45,697 nt of DNA from a virus. The stretch is from IMG/VR virus record IMGVR_UViG_3300029787_004840, positions 1 through 45,697 of that record. The stretch is one strand, 5' to 3'. Both the position numbers and the translations under genes were made by a program. Below, piece by piece: positions 15,302 to 23,473 of the stretch; within the stretch, counting starts at the first letter, position 1; each line of letters opens with the position of its first letter. The notes under the pieces are model-generated. The model did no database searches, was not told the DNA's origin, and saw only the letters and a list, made by a program, of their open reading frames with translations.

Positions 15302-15916
15302 ATGTTTGCATTTTCTGCCAATAAAATTCTAAAAAATTTCAACCTAAAACAGTTAGCTGGAGGGTTACTTCAGAGATACTACCAACTTAGGCAGGATGAA
15401 GGTGTAAAAGATACTTCTTGGGATACATTTAAAGATTCATCTCAAGAAATGAACTTATCAGTAACTGATAGGTTAGAGGATTTGTTGAAGCTTTATGCAA
15501 CTGATGTGGTTAAAAGCTATTCATCTCTTACAGCAGGTAATTTAGTTGTTTTTGAATATACTTCTCTCAAACAGATTAAAAAATCATATTTTGCTCTTAT
15601 TGTAGGAACTAAACATGGCAATGGAGTGTATGGTAATACAAACACGAAAAACGATCTAATGTCTTGTTTTTTAATAGATTCTGGGACAGACCTAAATACA
15701 ATGGCATCCGTTGTTAATGTACTTCATTCTCAGCGAACTAAGAAAGTCTCTAAGAAATATCAAACATTGGAAAACGAAAACCTAAATAGATCAATCAGAG
15801 AGGAATCAGAAATATCAAATGAAGGAATGCAAGCTATATTTCCTACAAATGAGTTTCGAACATTCAGGCTCAACTTAGGAATGACTACTATATATAAATT
15901 AAATTTAGATGGTTAA
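15302..15916 (+). CDS. Hypothetical tail-operon leader protein (204 aa)
   Basis: First gene of the long tail operon, with a late-type box 5 nt upstream of ATG and no ribosome site. The 204-aa product is mixed alpha/beta, with a helical N-terminus (ILKNFNLKQLAGGLLQRYYQL), a central strand region (SYFALIVGTKHGNGVYG) and a strand-like end (TIYKLNLDG). It overlaps the tape-measure-like gene by 8 nt. The position directly before the tape measure is where tail chaperones, tube or completion proteins are often found. No family is recognised, so this is context only. Confidence 0.55.
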   Translation: MFAFSANKILKNFNLKQLAGGLLQRYYQLRQDEGVKDTSWDTFKDSSQEMNLSVTDRLEDLLKLYATDVVKSYSSLTAGNLVVFEYTSLKQIKKSYFALIVGTKHGNGVYGNTNTKNDLMSCFLIDSGTDLNTMASVVNVLHSQRTKKVSKKYQTLENENLNRSIREESEISNEGMQAIFPTNEFRTFRLNLGMTTIYKLNLDG

Positions 15917-17543
15917 TAATAAAAGAACGACAGCCCCGACACTAGAAGAGGCATATGATCCATTATTCTTTGCAGTAAGAAGGATAGAAAAATCTATGCT
16001 TGGACTAACGGATAAAATTCCAGGTTTAAGCCTTGCTGTATTTCAATTATCAAAGGTTTTTAGAGACTTTGCCAGTGTTGCTATAGAGCAACAGAGAAAC
16101 TTCTTAGCTTTTAATAAAAGCTTCTCCATGGTTCTACAGGCGACTGGCTCTAAGTTGGATGGCTTACCTGGTGGTCTTGCTAAATCTTTAACTTCGTTGT
16201 TTTCTTTCCAACAAGCAGGACTTACGAGGGTTAGCTCAGAGACCATACACCTAGCTAATAGGATGCAGATAACTAATCAAAGCATGGCTTCGTTAGTTTC
16301 TTTTAATAAGAAGTTAGTTGTTCAAGGAACACTCAGACAGTCTCAAACCAACTTACTTAATAAACGTCTACTAAACACGGGTCTTGCTTTTGGCGTATCC
16401 ACAGATCAGATGTTAGAAGGATTTAGTGAATTAGGAAATTCTCTTGATATTCTCGGCCTTACAGGAGGAGCAGGAGGCGCTGCTTTCGCAATTAGTGAGC
16501 TTACCGCTAAGTTCCCTGCGTTTGGTGGTCATATTGGGAAGTTTGTTGATGCTTTAGTAACTGCTGATATTGGAAGTCTAGCTAACTTAGGTATTTTAAC
16601 TGATGTAGATAGACTCATGGCAGGGCAACTTGATGCTAAAGGTTTAGAGCAGCTAATTCTAAAAACATCTACAGGAGTTGGGAGGTTTGGTGGCTTAGGC
16701 GGAAAAGGTAAGATTGAGACAGAGAACATCTTAGGGATTATTGGGACTGTTGGCGTTTTAGGAGAGCAGTTAGCACGGGGGTTAAAACAAACACCTGCAA
16801 ATAAAGGTGGCCGTTCTGTAGAAAGAGTGTTTCAAGACTTTAGAACTGCACTAGAGACTACGTTACTTCCCGTTGCTCTAGAAATAGCCAGCTTTTCTAC
16901 TAATTTCTTGAATAAAGCAGGTGAACTTGTTAGAGAATTCACTCTTTTACGTCCTATCATTAAGACCTTTTTTACCTTTATGGTTGGTTTAAAAGCTTAC
17001 AATATAGCTCAAGCAGGGATTGAAAAAATATACAGAGCTAGGCTTCAGATAGCAAGCGGGGCTTTATTACATGCAATAAGACAAAACACTGTAGCTACCA
17101 TACGTAGTACAGTCGGTGGGAAAATGATGAAAGCAAGCCTAGCGGGGGGCGCTTTGTTGACATTTGGAGTTCCTTTAGTAATAGCAGCCCTAGGTGCTTA
17201 TGGTATTGTTGAATTAATGTCTGGGATATCAAATAGCACTGAGAAACTCGCAGAGGCAGCGGAAACAGAAGCTAAACTAAAATTACGTGAGTTTGATAGG
17301 GAAGATAAAAATCGATCAAGCTTTGAGGGATTAACCAGGGACATAATTAATAGCCACCTTAGGTCTTCAACTTTAGGGGTTGGTGGTGGTGTAGCACAGA
17401 TTAATAAGCTTCAAGAGATTCTTGAGGCAACAGATAAGACAACAGAAGCTGTTGACAATGCAGAAGGCGGTGGACTTGGTTCAATTCCTAGAGGGGGCTC
17501 TGGTGAAATGGATATAAATAGTGTCTTTCCGTTTGGTGTATAG
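15909..17543 (+). CDS. Tail tape measure-like protein
   Basis: The 544-aa protein has the look of a tail length ruler. It has long amphipathic helices (AVRRIEKSMLGLTDKIPGLS, FRDFASVAIEQQRNFLAF), Gly/Ala-rich stretches (GLTGGAGGAAF) and a strongly hydrophobic segment at about 407-437 (MKASLAGGALLTFGVPLVIA). The C-terminus is Gly-rich. No peptidase domain is visible. It precedes the tube-cap/baseplate genes, matching the order expected for a tape measure. T4 gp29 is 590 aa. At the usual 0.15 nm per residue, 544 residues would correspond to a tail of roughly 80 nm, which is an inference. It starts inside the end of the preceding gene. Confidence 0.7.
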   Translation: MVNNKRTTAPTLEEAYDPLFFAVRRIEKSMLGLTDKIPGLSLAVFQLSKVFRDFASVAIEQQRNFLAFNKSFSMVLQATGSKLDGLPGGLAKSLTSLFSFQQAGLTRVSSETIHLANRMQITNQSMASLVSFNKKLVVQGTLRQSQTNLLNKRLLNTGLAFGVSTDQMLEGFSELGNSLDILGLTGGAGGAAFAISELTAKFPAFGGHIGKFVDALVTADIGSLANLGILTDVDRLMAGQLDAKGLEQLILKTSTGVGRFGGLGGKGKIETENILGIIGTVGVLGEQLARGLKQTPANKGGRSVERVFQDFRTALETTLLPVALEIASFSTNFLNKAGELVREFTLLRPIIKTFFTFMVGLKAYNIAQAGIEKIYRARLQIASGALLHAIRQNTVATIRSTVGGKMMKASLAGGALLTFGVPLVIAALGAYGIVELMSGISNSTEKLAEAAETEAKLKLREFDREDKNRSSFEGLTRDIINSHLRSSTLGVGGGVAQINKLQEILEATDKTTEAVDNAEGGGLGSIPRGGSGEMDINSVFPFGV

Positions 17544-17560
17544 ATAAAGGATAAAAAATT

Positions 17561-18544
17561 ATGGCATTATTTGGAAAAGCACATAAGATTGATAGTGAAT
17601 TACAAGATAGGTCAAGGCTTACCTTTGAATTTCCTGACCCTGCGTATGGGGATAGGATTTGCCCATTTTTTGAAAACCCTAAAATCACAGAAAAAAAATC
17701 ATCAAATTTGGTAACTTATGATGTCCTAGGAAGAACTAGTAATTTCTTTGGATACACTGGAGCTAAATCAAAAGAGTATAGGGTAGAATTTTTTATAACA
17801 TTACCGAATGTAGTTCATACGGCAACAAATACTCTTTTTGATAGCATTCCAAGAGATAAAAATAAACTACAGAGGCAACAGGACTTTTTTAATAAGACTG
17901 ACGAATCCTCTGAGGAGCATGGAGACCAAACAGAGTATTTAAGAAGACGAAAAGCGTTTTTATCTAAAATTAATGGTGAGCAGGGGCTTGAGAGTGTTCT
18001 TAATTCTGTTCTTTTGAAAGCTGAGGGATTAAAGTCCGATCAGCCAGTAGAAAGAATGATACAAAATGGTGTGTTAACATATAATAAACTAGCAAATACT
18101 TCCCCTGAATTAGATTTAGCGAATGAGTTAGATGCATACGACAAACCATTTATTTTTGCTCAGGCCATTGATATGCTTCTTTTTTGGGTAGATCTAATTA
18201 GGTGTAGCACACTGACTGCAAGAAAAAGTCCAACGCTCGGTCCTCCAATTATTAGGATTGATCACGGTGTACTTTATGATAACGTTGCCACTATAGCTAA
18301 AGCATACAGTATAGATATTGAAGAGGCGGCTGGCTATGATATAGTAACATTACTACCAAACAGAATAAAGGTAACTCTTACTTTATTAGAAGTACAAAGA
18401 AGTTACGATTTTAGAGCAACAAAACAGACTGCAGTACGTCATACAGACATGCTAGAGGGTTGGGATGATTTATTGGAACAGCATGACAAACAATATCCTG
18501 CATACGGAAAGAGTTTATTCAATTCGCCGCGCTCGCTTGGGTGA
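17561..18544 (+). CDS. Baseplate tail-tube protein (gp48/gp54-like)
   Basis: The 327-aa protein resembles the T4 baseplate-to-tube junction proteins that cap the hub and start tube polymerisation. Supporting segments are RLTFEFPDPAYGDRICPFFENP near the N-terminus, PPIIRIDHGVLYDNVATIAK (about 229-248) and LLPNRIKVTLTLLEVQRSYD (about 264-283). The last is the strand-rich fold shared by tube-initiator and P2 gpU-like proteins. An AAAGGA ribosome site lies about 10 nt before the ATG. The next genes are gp53-like and hub/spike-like, consistent with a central baseplate block. The choice between gp48 and gp54 cannot be made by eye. Confidence 0.65.
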   Translation: MALFGKAHKIDSELQDRSRLTFEFPDPAYGDRICPFFENPKITEKKSSNLVTYDVLGRTSNFFGYTGAKSKEYRVEFFITLPNVVHTATNTLFDSIPRDKNKLQRQQDFFNKTDESSEEHGDQTEYLRRRKAFLSKINGEQGLESVLNSVLLKAEGLKSDQPVERMIQNGVLTYNKLANTSPELDLANELDAYDKPFIFAQAIDMLLFWVDLIRCSTLTARKSPTLGPPIIRIDHGVLYDNVATIAKAYSIDIEEAAGYDIVTLLPNRIKVTLTLLEVQRSYDFRATKQTAVRHTDMLEGWDDLLEQHDKQYPAYGKSLFNSPRSLG

Positions 18545-18571
18545 ACCGTGTTATTTTAGAGGAATAAAAAA

Positions 18572-18886
18572 ATGGAATTAATTGAAAATAAAACTAATAG
18601 CAGTAGGACAAGATATTCGTATGGGTACACCGTGTTAGAACATCGTGGTAAAAGAACAACTACTTCTGTCGGATCAAACTTTGATCAATATTTGCCTGTA
18701 ATGTATCAAGCATCCAATAAAGAAGGGAGAATACCCCCAGAATGTGGAAATCGTCCTGATGCTATTGCTGACATTTTTTACGATTCACCTGGGTATTGGT
18801 GGTATGTGATGCAATACAACGGAATATCAGACCCTTTCGAGCAACTTAATCGTGGAGACAGAATACTAATACCTGAACTGCGATGA
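18572..18886 (+). CDS. Baseplate wedge protein gp53-like (LysM-like)
   Basis: This 104-aa protein is typical of the short gp53/LysM-like baseplate proteins that clamp the wedges or hub. It contains PPECGNRPDAIADIFY (55-70), WWYVMQYNGISDPFEQL (76-92) and the ending RGDRILIPELR (94-104). Together these match the pattern RPDxIAxxxYxxPxxWWxIMxxNxIxDPFxxLxxGxxLxIP. A good ribosome site AGAGGA (18558-18563) lies 8 nt before the ATG. It is translationally coupled to the following 1078-aa gene by an ATGA overlap. T4 gp53 is 196 aa, so this is a minimal version. Confidence 0.82.
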   Translation: MELIENKTNSSRTRYSYGYTVLEHRGKRTTTSVGSNFDQYLPVMYQASNKEGRIPPECGNRPDAIADIFYDSPGYWWYVMQYNGISDPFEQLNRGDRILIPELR

Positions 18887-21800
18887 GCAACAACCCAAAT
18901 ACAAAAAATTTCACTGATATTCGTGTCGGAACGTATAATGTTTTTCTAACTACAAATCGAGGACTTGCATCAACTTTCACAAAAGCAGAGAATTATAGCT
19001 CTTTTATGGCAGAGCATCAAAATAATCCTGAAGTATCCTTTTTAGGCACTGCAACAAATAATCAAATTGTTCACGAATTAAACATAACTGAGCTAAAGCA
19101 TGAGTTTAACTTTAGTTCTAAAAATGAAAACTTACTAACGTTACGCACAGCGGAACCTGGACTAGAGGTATTAAAACGACTTTACTATTTGTTTATGGGC
19201 GAGAGGCTTACGGACCTTAAACTAAAGAAAGACCATATATCTAAAAGAGGCGCGAAAATTGCTAAAGACGTTGAAGAGATCAATCAGACTTGGGGTGCTG
19301 GGGCTCGATTAAACGTTGGTACGGGTATGGGACAAGTCGGGGGAGAGGAAGAAAAAGAAGCATTGCTTGAAGATTTAAGTCAGAATCTTCGTGGTCAAAA
19401 GGTTTACATTGCGTATGGAATTGGAGAAAATTTAGACTATTGGTGTGGTCCGTTATTAACTTACTTAGGTAGAATGGAGTATAAAAATGATGGAAAAAAA
19501 GAAGAAATGGTTTATCATTTTTCTTCTGATCATGTTAGAAGACAATTTGATGAGAGAGAGCGACCTGGAATATCGCAAAAGGTAAATTTTAAAAAGGTAT
19601 CAATACCAGTCTTAGCTATTGACGCTGAGTCAAGAATACAAATAAAAAGTAAAACCGAAGCTCAACTTGAAGAGGCTGGAGTAGCAGAAACAGGACTAAC
19701 GTTTGCTGAACAGATAACTCAAGATGCAGGTGGAGATCCAGATTTAGTGGAGCCCGTAATGGGTGGGACGGAAGCTGATGCGTCAGAGCTAGGAGGCGGC
19801 ACCTTGGGAGGTTTTAGTTTTGCCGTAGACCAAAAAAAATATGTAGTACCTTTTTCGGGGTATACTCCTTCTTTTCATGACAATGTTGTAAAGTTGTTAT
19901 CTAGTTATTTTAACGATATGGGGATCACAAATCATTTAATTGTGTTACCTAATTTAGATTTTATTTTTGCACCCTTAATGACCACTATCATTGGGACTGG
20001 GAAATTTAATGAATTTTTGGCAGAGATTAACCCCGCCTTCACCCCTCCTCCTACCGCTGACTCTGATATAAATTACACTCAGTTTATTGAATCTTTGCAG
20101 GTCGCAGACCCAAATGCTGAGGTCAATGATCAACAAGAAAATGCTATCCTGAATGGTATTTATTTATTAAATCAATTTTTGTTTGGAGGTAAAAACGCCT
20201 CAGGTGATGTAATCAAACCTAGAGAACATTTAGATATATTAATTCGGTTTTTTGATTCAGTGGGATTACTTGGAAATCAGGTTACTCTACCCTCGTCTAG
20301 ACAGTCTCCTAAATTAATAAATACCACAAAACAGAAAAAAGTGGAAGATACAGGAGGAGTAAGTGGCGCTTCTTTTATTGAGACGGGCATTTATGAGATT
20401 ACGCCTGGAACGAACGTGCATCTTCCTTTTCTTGGTGTTCCCATGTCTTTTATTCCTGAAACCTCCTCTTTACTTCCTACAAATCTACACAGTGATACTC
20501 CCTGGCTCACTCAGGGAAAACAAAGAGAAATTGAAATTATAGATTGGAAAGACATCCCAATATATGATCCTTTTTCATTAAACGCAGAAGAACAGACAGC
20601 AGATATGGTAGTAAACTTAGAAATTCCTATTACTGTTTCAGAAGAACAAAAAGAAGCCCCTCCAACCACACCCGCTAATTATATTGAGCTTTTTCTAGTA
20701 GCGATACAAACTATGCTCGATAAGCATACAAAAAATTCAACTTGGGAGATTACTGCTAATTGGGAGAATAAAAACAGTCTAGTGGAATTATTTTCCAAAA
20801 AATTCGGTCGTGGGACTTTTTCAAATTATGTCTACGCATTTGATCAATTGTCGGATACTCCAAAACAAATAGCCCCCCCTGAGGCGACAGAAGATGCTTA
20901 CTTTATTTTTGGAGAAAAATCTTTAATTCGTGATTATGTATATGGCGAAATATACACTTACGCAAAAGAAGACGAGAACCCTAGAAGTTCTTCTTACTAT
21001 TTAAATAGAGGGATTCCTATGACTAATAAGTATAAGCAGTTTCCTAGATACATGGTTGATCCATTTTGGACTGCAATATCCAATGATATAGATTCTCTTA
21101 TCGCTCAAACCGATCCTAATGTGTTTGTTCCAGGAAAAGGGCTGTCTGGTGCAAAAAGCCCCGCAGAGCTACAAGAGAAATTTGAATCCTATAGGCTTAC
21201 TGGAGGTCTTGGGTATGATCCTGTAGAGTATTTTGCAAATCTAAGCAAGTCCTATTTTGCTCAAGTTCAAGAACTGATGTATGTTAAATCAGCAGAGACC
21301 CACTTAGGCTATTTTAATGATTATGAAGGTTTACTTTTTAATAGCGTAGGCTCATTACCTGACGAGTTCAGTTTTTTAGCATCAGAAGAAAGCAGACACG
21401 CACGTACAAGGCTTAGAGATTTAAATATTCCGTTCTTTATAGGTAACGAGAAATCAGGAAATGTCTTGTCTTATAATTTTGATGCTGATAACTTTATTTT
21501 TAATCAGTTTTTTGGCAGTATTCAGCAGATCTATTATAATATGGGTGTTAGGTATGCAACTCTAGGAGGAATAAATAATCCATTAGGAGGAACAATGTCA
21601 GATGATAAATTATTTGAGGCTTTTTATGAAGCATTAGATCAGCTTAGAGGTCAGGCAGACCCCGCAGGGGCACTATATGCCGAAGCATTTACTCAAGGGC
21701 ATGATGCAGGGTTTAATATAACCCAGTTATCAAATGATCTTACTGATATGCTACTAACAGACACTGTAGGAATAAAGCGTAAAACTAGAAGAGGTTTCTC

Positions 21801-22119
21801 TTCCGATATAACTACTATGGTAAACTTATTTAGAAATTTATTTGAGAATCAGTTCAAAGGTCATATTAAAACATTGCCTATGTTTCATCTCTCTACTGTA
21901 AACGCTACATTAAGACCTGCTGTTATTTTCTTAAAAAATTCGGGTAAGTTAGATGGGTCTGATCCTGCATATGGGATTATGAATCAGAGATCAACGGCTA
22001 ACTTTTTTAGTGGGATGTATAAAATCGTTGGCTTTAAGCACCTAATATCTTCTAAAAAATCTTTTTCTGAATTTCACGTAATAAAAGATATTGCCACTAC
22101 TCTGGCAGGAGTGGAATAA
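18883..22119 (+). CDS. Large baseplate hub-like structural protein (1078 aa)
   Basis: The position between gp53-like and gp5-like genes is where hub proteins (gp27/gpD type) are encoded. The N-terminal 220 residues are beta-rich (FTDIRVGTYNVFLTTNRGL, then GQKVYIAYGIGENLDYWCGP). The C-terminus has PMFHLSTVNATLRPAVIFL and FSGMYKIVGFKHLISSKKSF. The latter resembles the closing strand pair of hub barrels, where a coating domain maintains G-Y-x-V-x-G-x-x-H. The central 500 residues are large insertions with no recognised fold. At 1078 aa it is far longer than T4 gp27 (391 aa). Hub identity is inferred from context plus the end motif. Confidence 0.6.
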   Translation: MSNNPNTKNFTDIRVGTYNVFLTTNRGLASTFTKAENYSSFMAEHQNNPEVSFLGTATNNQIVHELNITELKHEFNFSSKNENLLTLRTAEPGLEVLKRLYYLFMGERLTDLKLKKDHISKRGAKIAKDVEEINQTWGAGARLNVGTGMGQVGGEEEKEALLEDLSQNLRGQKVYIAYGIGENLDYWCGPLLTYLGRMEYKNDGKKEEMVYHFSSDHVRRQFDERERPGISQKVNFKKVSIPVLAIDAESRIQIKSKTEAQLEEAGVAETGLTFAEQITQDAGGDPDLVEPVMGGTEADASELGGGTLGGFSFAVDQKKYVVPFSGYTPSFHDNVVKLLSSYFNDMGITNHLIVLPNLDFIFAPLMTTIIGTGKFNEFLAEINPAFTPPPTADSDINYTQFIESLQVADPNAEVNDQQENAILNGIYLLNQFLFGGKNASGDVIKPREHLDILIRFFDSVGLLGNQVTLPSSRQSPKLINTTKQKKVEDTGGVSGASFIETGIYEITPGTNVHLPFLGVPMSFIPETSSLLPTNLHSDTPWLTQGKQREIEIIDWKDIPIYDPFSLNAEEQTADMVVNLEIPITVSEEQKEAPPTTPANYIELFLVAIQTMLDKHTKNSTWEITANWENKNSLVELFSKKFGRGTFSNYVYAFDQLSDTPKQIAPPEATEDAYFIFGEKSLIRDYVYGEIYTYAKEDENPRSSSYYLNRGIPMTNKYKQFPRYMVDPFWTAISNDIDSLIAQTDPNVFVPGKGLSGAKSPAELQEKFESYRLTGGLGYDPVEYFANLSKSYFAQVQELMYVKSAETHLGYFNDYEGLLFNSVGSLPDEFSFLASEESRHARTRLRDLNIPFFIGNEKSGNVLSYNFDADNFIFNQFFGSIQQIYYNMGVRYATLGGINNPLGGTMSDDKLFEAFYEALDQLRGQADPAGALYAEAFTQGHDAGFNITQLSNDLTDMLLTDTVGIKRKTRRGFSSDITTMVNLFRNLFENQFKGHIKTLPMFHLSTVNATLRPAVIFLKNSGKLDGSDPAYGIMNQRSTANFFSGMYKIVGFKHLISSKKSFSEFHVIKDIATTLAGVE

Positions 22120-22124
22120 TTAAA

Positions 22125-22313
22125 ATGAATCAAACAAACACAACAGACGAATTTGCGTTAAATAATTATAAAAAAACTACCCCTAAGTACCCCGCTGGTA
22201 GGATAAAAAAAAGCATAGGATCAGGTGTATTAAATGCTTATCAAGTAACTAAGTTAACTATAAACCAAAAAGAAAGAATTAAAGAAGACAAAAGAAAAGA
22301 GGGAATTAAATAG
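22125..22313 (+). CDS. Small basic hypothetical protein (62 aa)
   Basis: A 62-residue, strongly basic and hydrophilic protein (KKTTPKYPAGRIKKSIGSGV, ending KERIKEDKRKEGIK) between the hub-like gene and the spike gene. It is separated from the first by 5 nt and overlaps the second as TAGTG (22311-22315). Size and placement would suit a small spike adapter or chaperone, but nothing in the sequence confirms this. Confidence 0.5.
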   Translation: MNQTNTTDEFALNNYKKTTPKYPAGRIKKSIGSGVLNAYQVTKLTINQKERIKEDKRKEGIK

Positions 22314-23473
22314 TGGTTTACGTAGGTAATGTAATATCTAAAAAAGATATACTAGGAAAAGGATCCCTCACAGTTTGCCCCAAGGGTTTAGATGAAAAAG
22401 ATCCTAACAATTGGATTGACGTAAAATACACTTCTTTCTATTCCGCTGGTACAAATTCTGCTGCCGTCTTTTTGCCTGAGACCAATACCGAAATTCTGTA
22501 TGATATTGCAAAAAATGACGCTGATAAGACATACTATTTTGTATCCTGCATAATTACTCCTAATGTTGATAAAGCTCAAGTACTTCAACCAGAAACATCG
22601 GATAAAAACCCTGAATTAGGTGGGGAAAATACATACCCTCATGACCCCGAGGATGGAAAATATAATAATCAGAGTATGAGTTATGGTATATCAACTCCTT
22701 TGGGCCATAGTATTTTGATGCTTGAAGGACGAGATGAATCCTCTGATAACACAGGAATAAGAATATCTAGCGCAAAAGGCCATGCGGTAGTTTTAGATGA
22801 CTCTGCTGAGACTCAAAAAGCAGTCTTTAAGAGTAAAGACCAGGGAGCCAGCTTAACACTTACCGACTTAAAATCAGAAGAGCCAATTGTAGGACCAGAA
22901 GGAGCGTATCTTAAAGCTATTGGCAATACTTATGTTGAATCCGCTGAAGGGGATTTAGTACTTAGAGTTCAAGATGGAAGGAATTTAAAAATACACAATA
23001 AGGCCACTGGATCTCACGGAGATCCTCTTCCTGCGACAAAAAGATCTTCGTTTGGTAATATAGAAATCGCCACAAGTAGAGGCGATATTAGTATAGTAAG
23101 CAGAGGCAATGGAGTATTTATTGATTGTCTTGGTGGTGACAAATCTACGGGGGAGACTGGCGCTACTTTTCAAGTTAGGAGCAATAATAAAATATCACTA
23201 TATTCTGAAAATGGAATTGATATAAAATCATTGGGAGATGTAAATATAAAAGGAAGGAATGTTAATATTCAATCTGACACTGCCACTCAAGGCAAAATTC
23301 AATTGAATCCTGTTGTTCCTCTGGATTTAAGTATGGGAATAAGAAAAACAAACCAGGAAACTGATTTTGAGAATTTTTTCGGAGTGTTTCCTTTTTTCTT
23401 TAACCCTTTGTGGAGCCCTAACTATACTGTAGGGCCGAATACTGACGGTAGGCTTGGAGGGCCTCTTCCCTAA
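22313..23473 (+). CDS. Baseplate spike protein (gp5/VgrG-like, no lysozyme)
   Basis: It starts at GTG 22313, overlapping the previous TAG. Residues 1 to about 95 look like an OB fold (MVYVGNVISKKDILGKGSLT, then TYYFVSCIITPNVDKAQVL) as in gp5/VgrG needles. The middle (YGISTPLGHSILMLEGRDES, and GIRISSAKGHAVVLDD) matches the gp5/VgrG strand region. The rest is a triple-stranded beta-helix-like tail with short alternating repeats (GNIEIATSRGDISIVSRGNG, NGIDIKSLGDVNIKGRNVNI). Unlike T4 gp5 there is no lysozyme domain, so the puncturing tip carries no peptidoglycan hydrolase here. The Pro/Phe-rich C-terminus (FGVFPFFFNPLWSP) may form a tip or bind a cap protein. Trimerisation is expected from the family. 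Confidence 0.82.
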   Translation: MVYVGNVISKKDILGKGSLTVCPKGLDEKDPNNWIDVKYTSFYSAGTNSAAVFLPETNTEILYDIAKNDADKTYYFVSCIITPNVDKAQVLQPETSDKNPELGGENTYPHDPEDGKYNNQSMSYGISTPLGHSILMLEGRDESSDNTGIRISSAKGHAVVLDDSAETQKAVFKSKDQGASLTLTDLKSEEPIVGPEGAYLKAIGNTYVESAEGDLVLRVQDGRNLKIHNKATGSHGDPLPATKRSSFGNIEIATSRGDISIVSRGNGVFIDCLGGDKSTGETGATFQVRSNNKISLYSENGIDIKSLGDVNIKGRNVNIQSDTATQGKIQLNPVVPLDLSMGIRKTNQETDFENFFGVFPFFFNPLWSPNYTVGPNTDGRLGGPLP

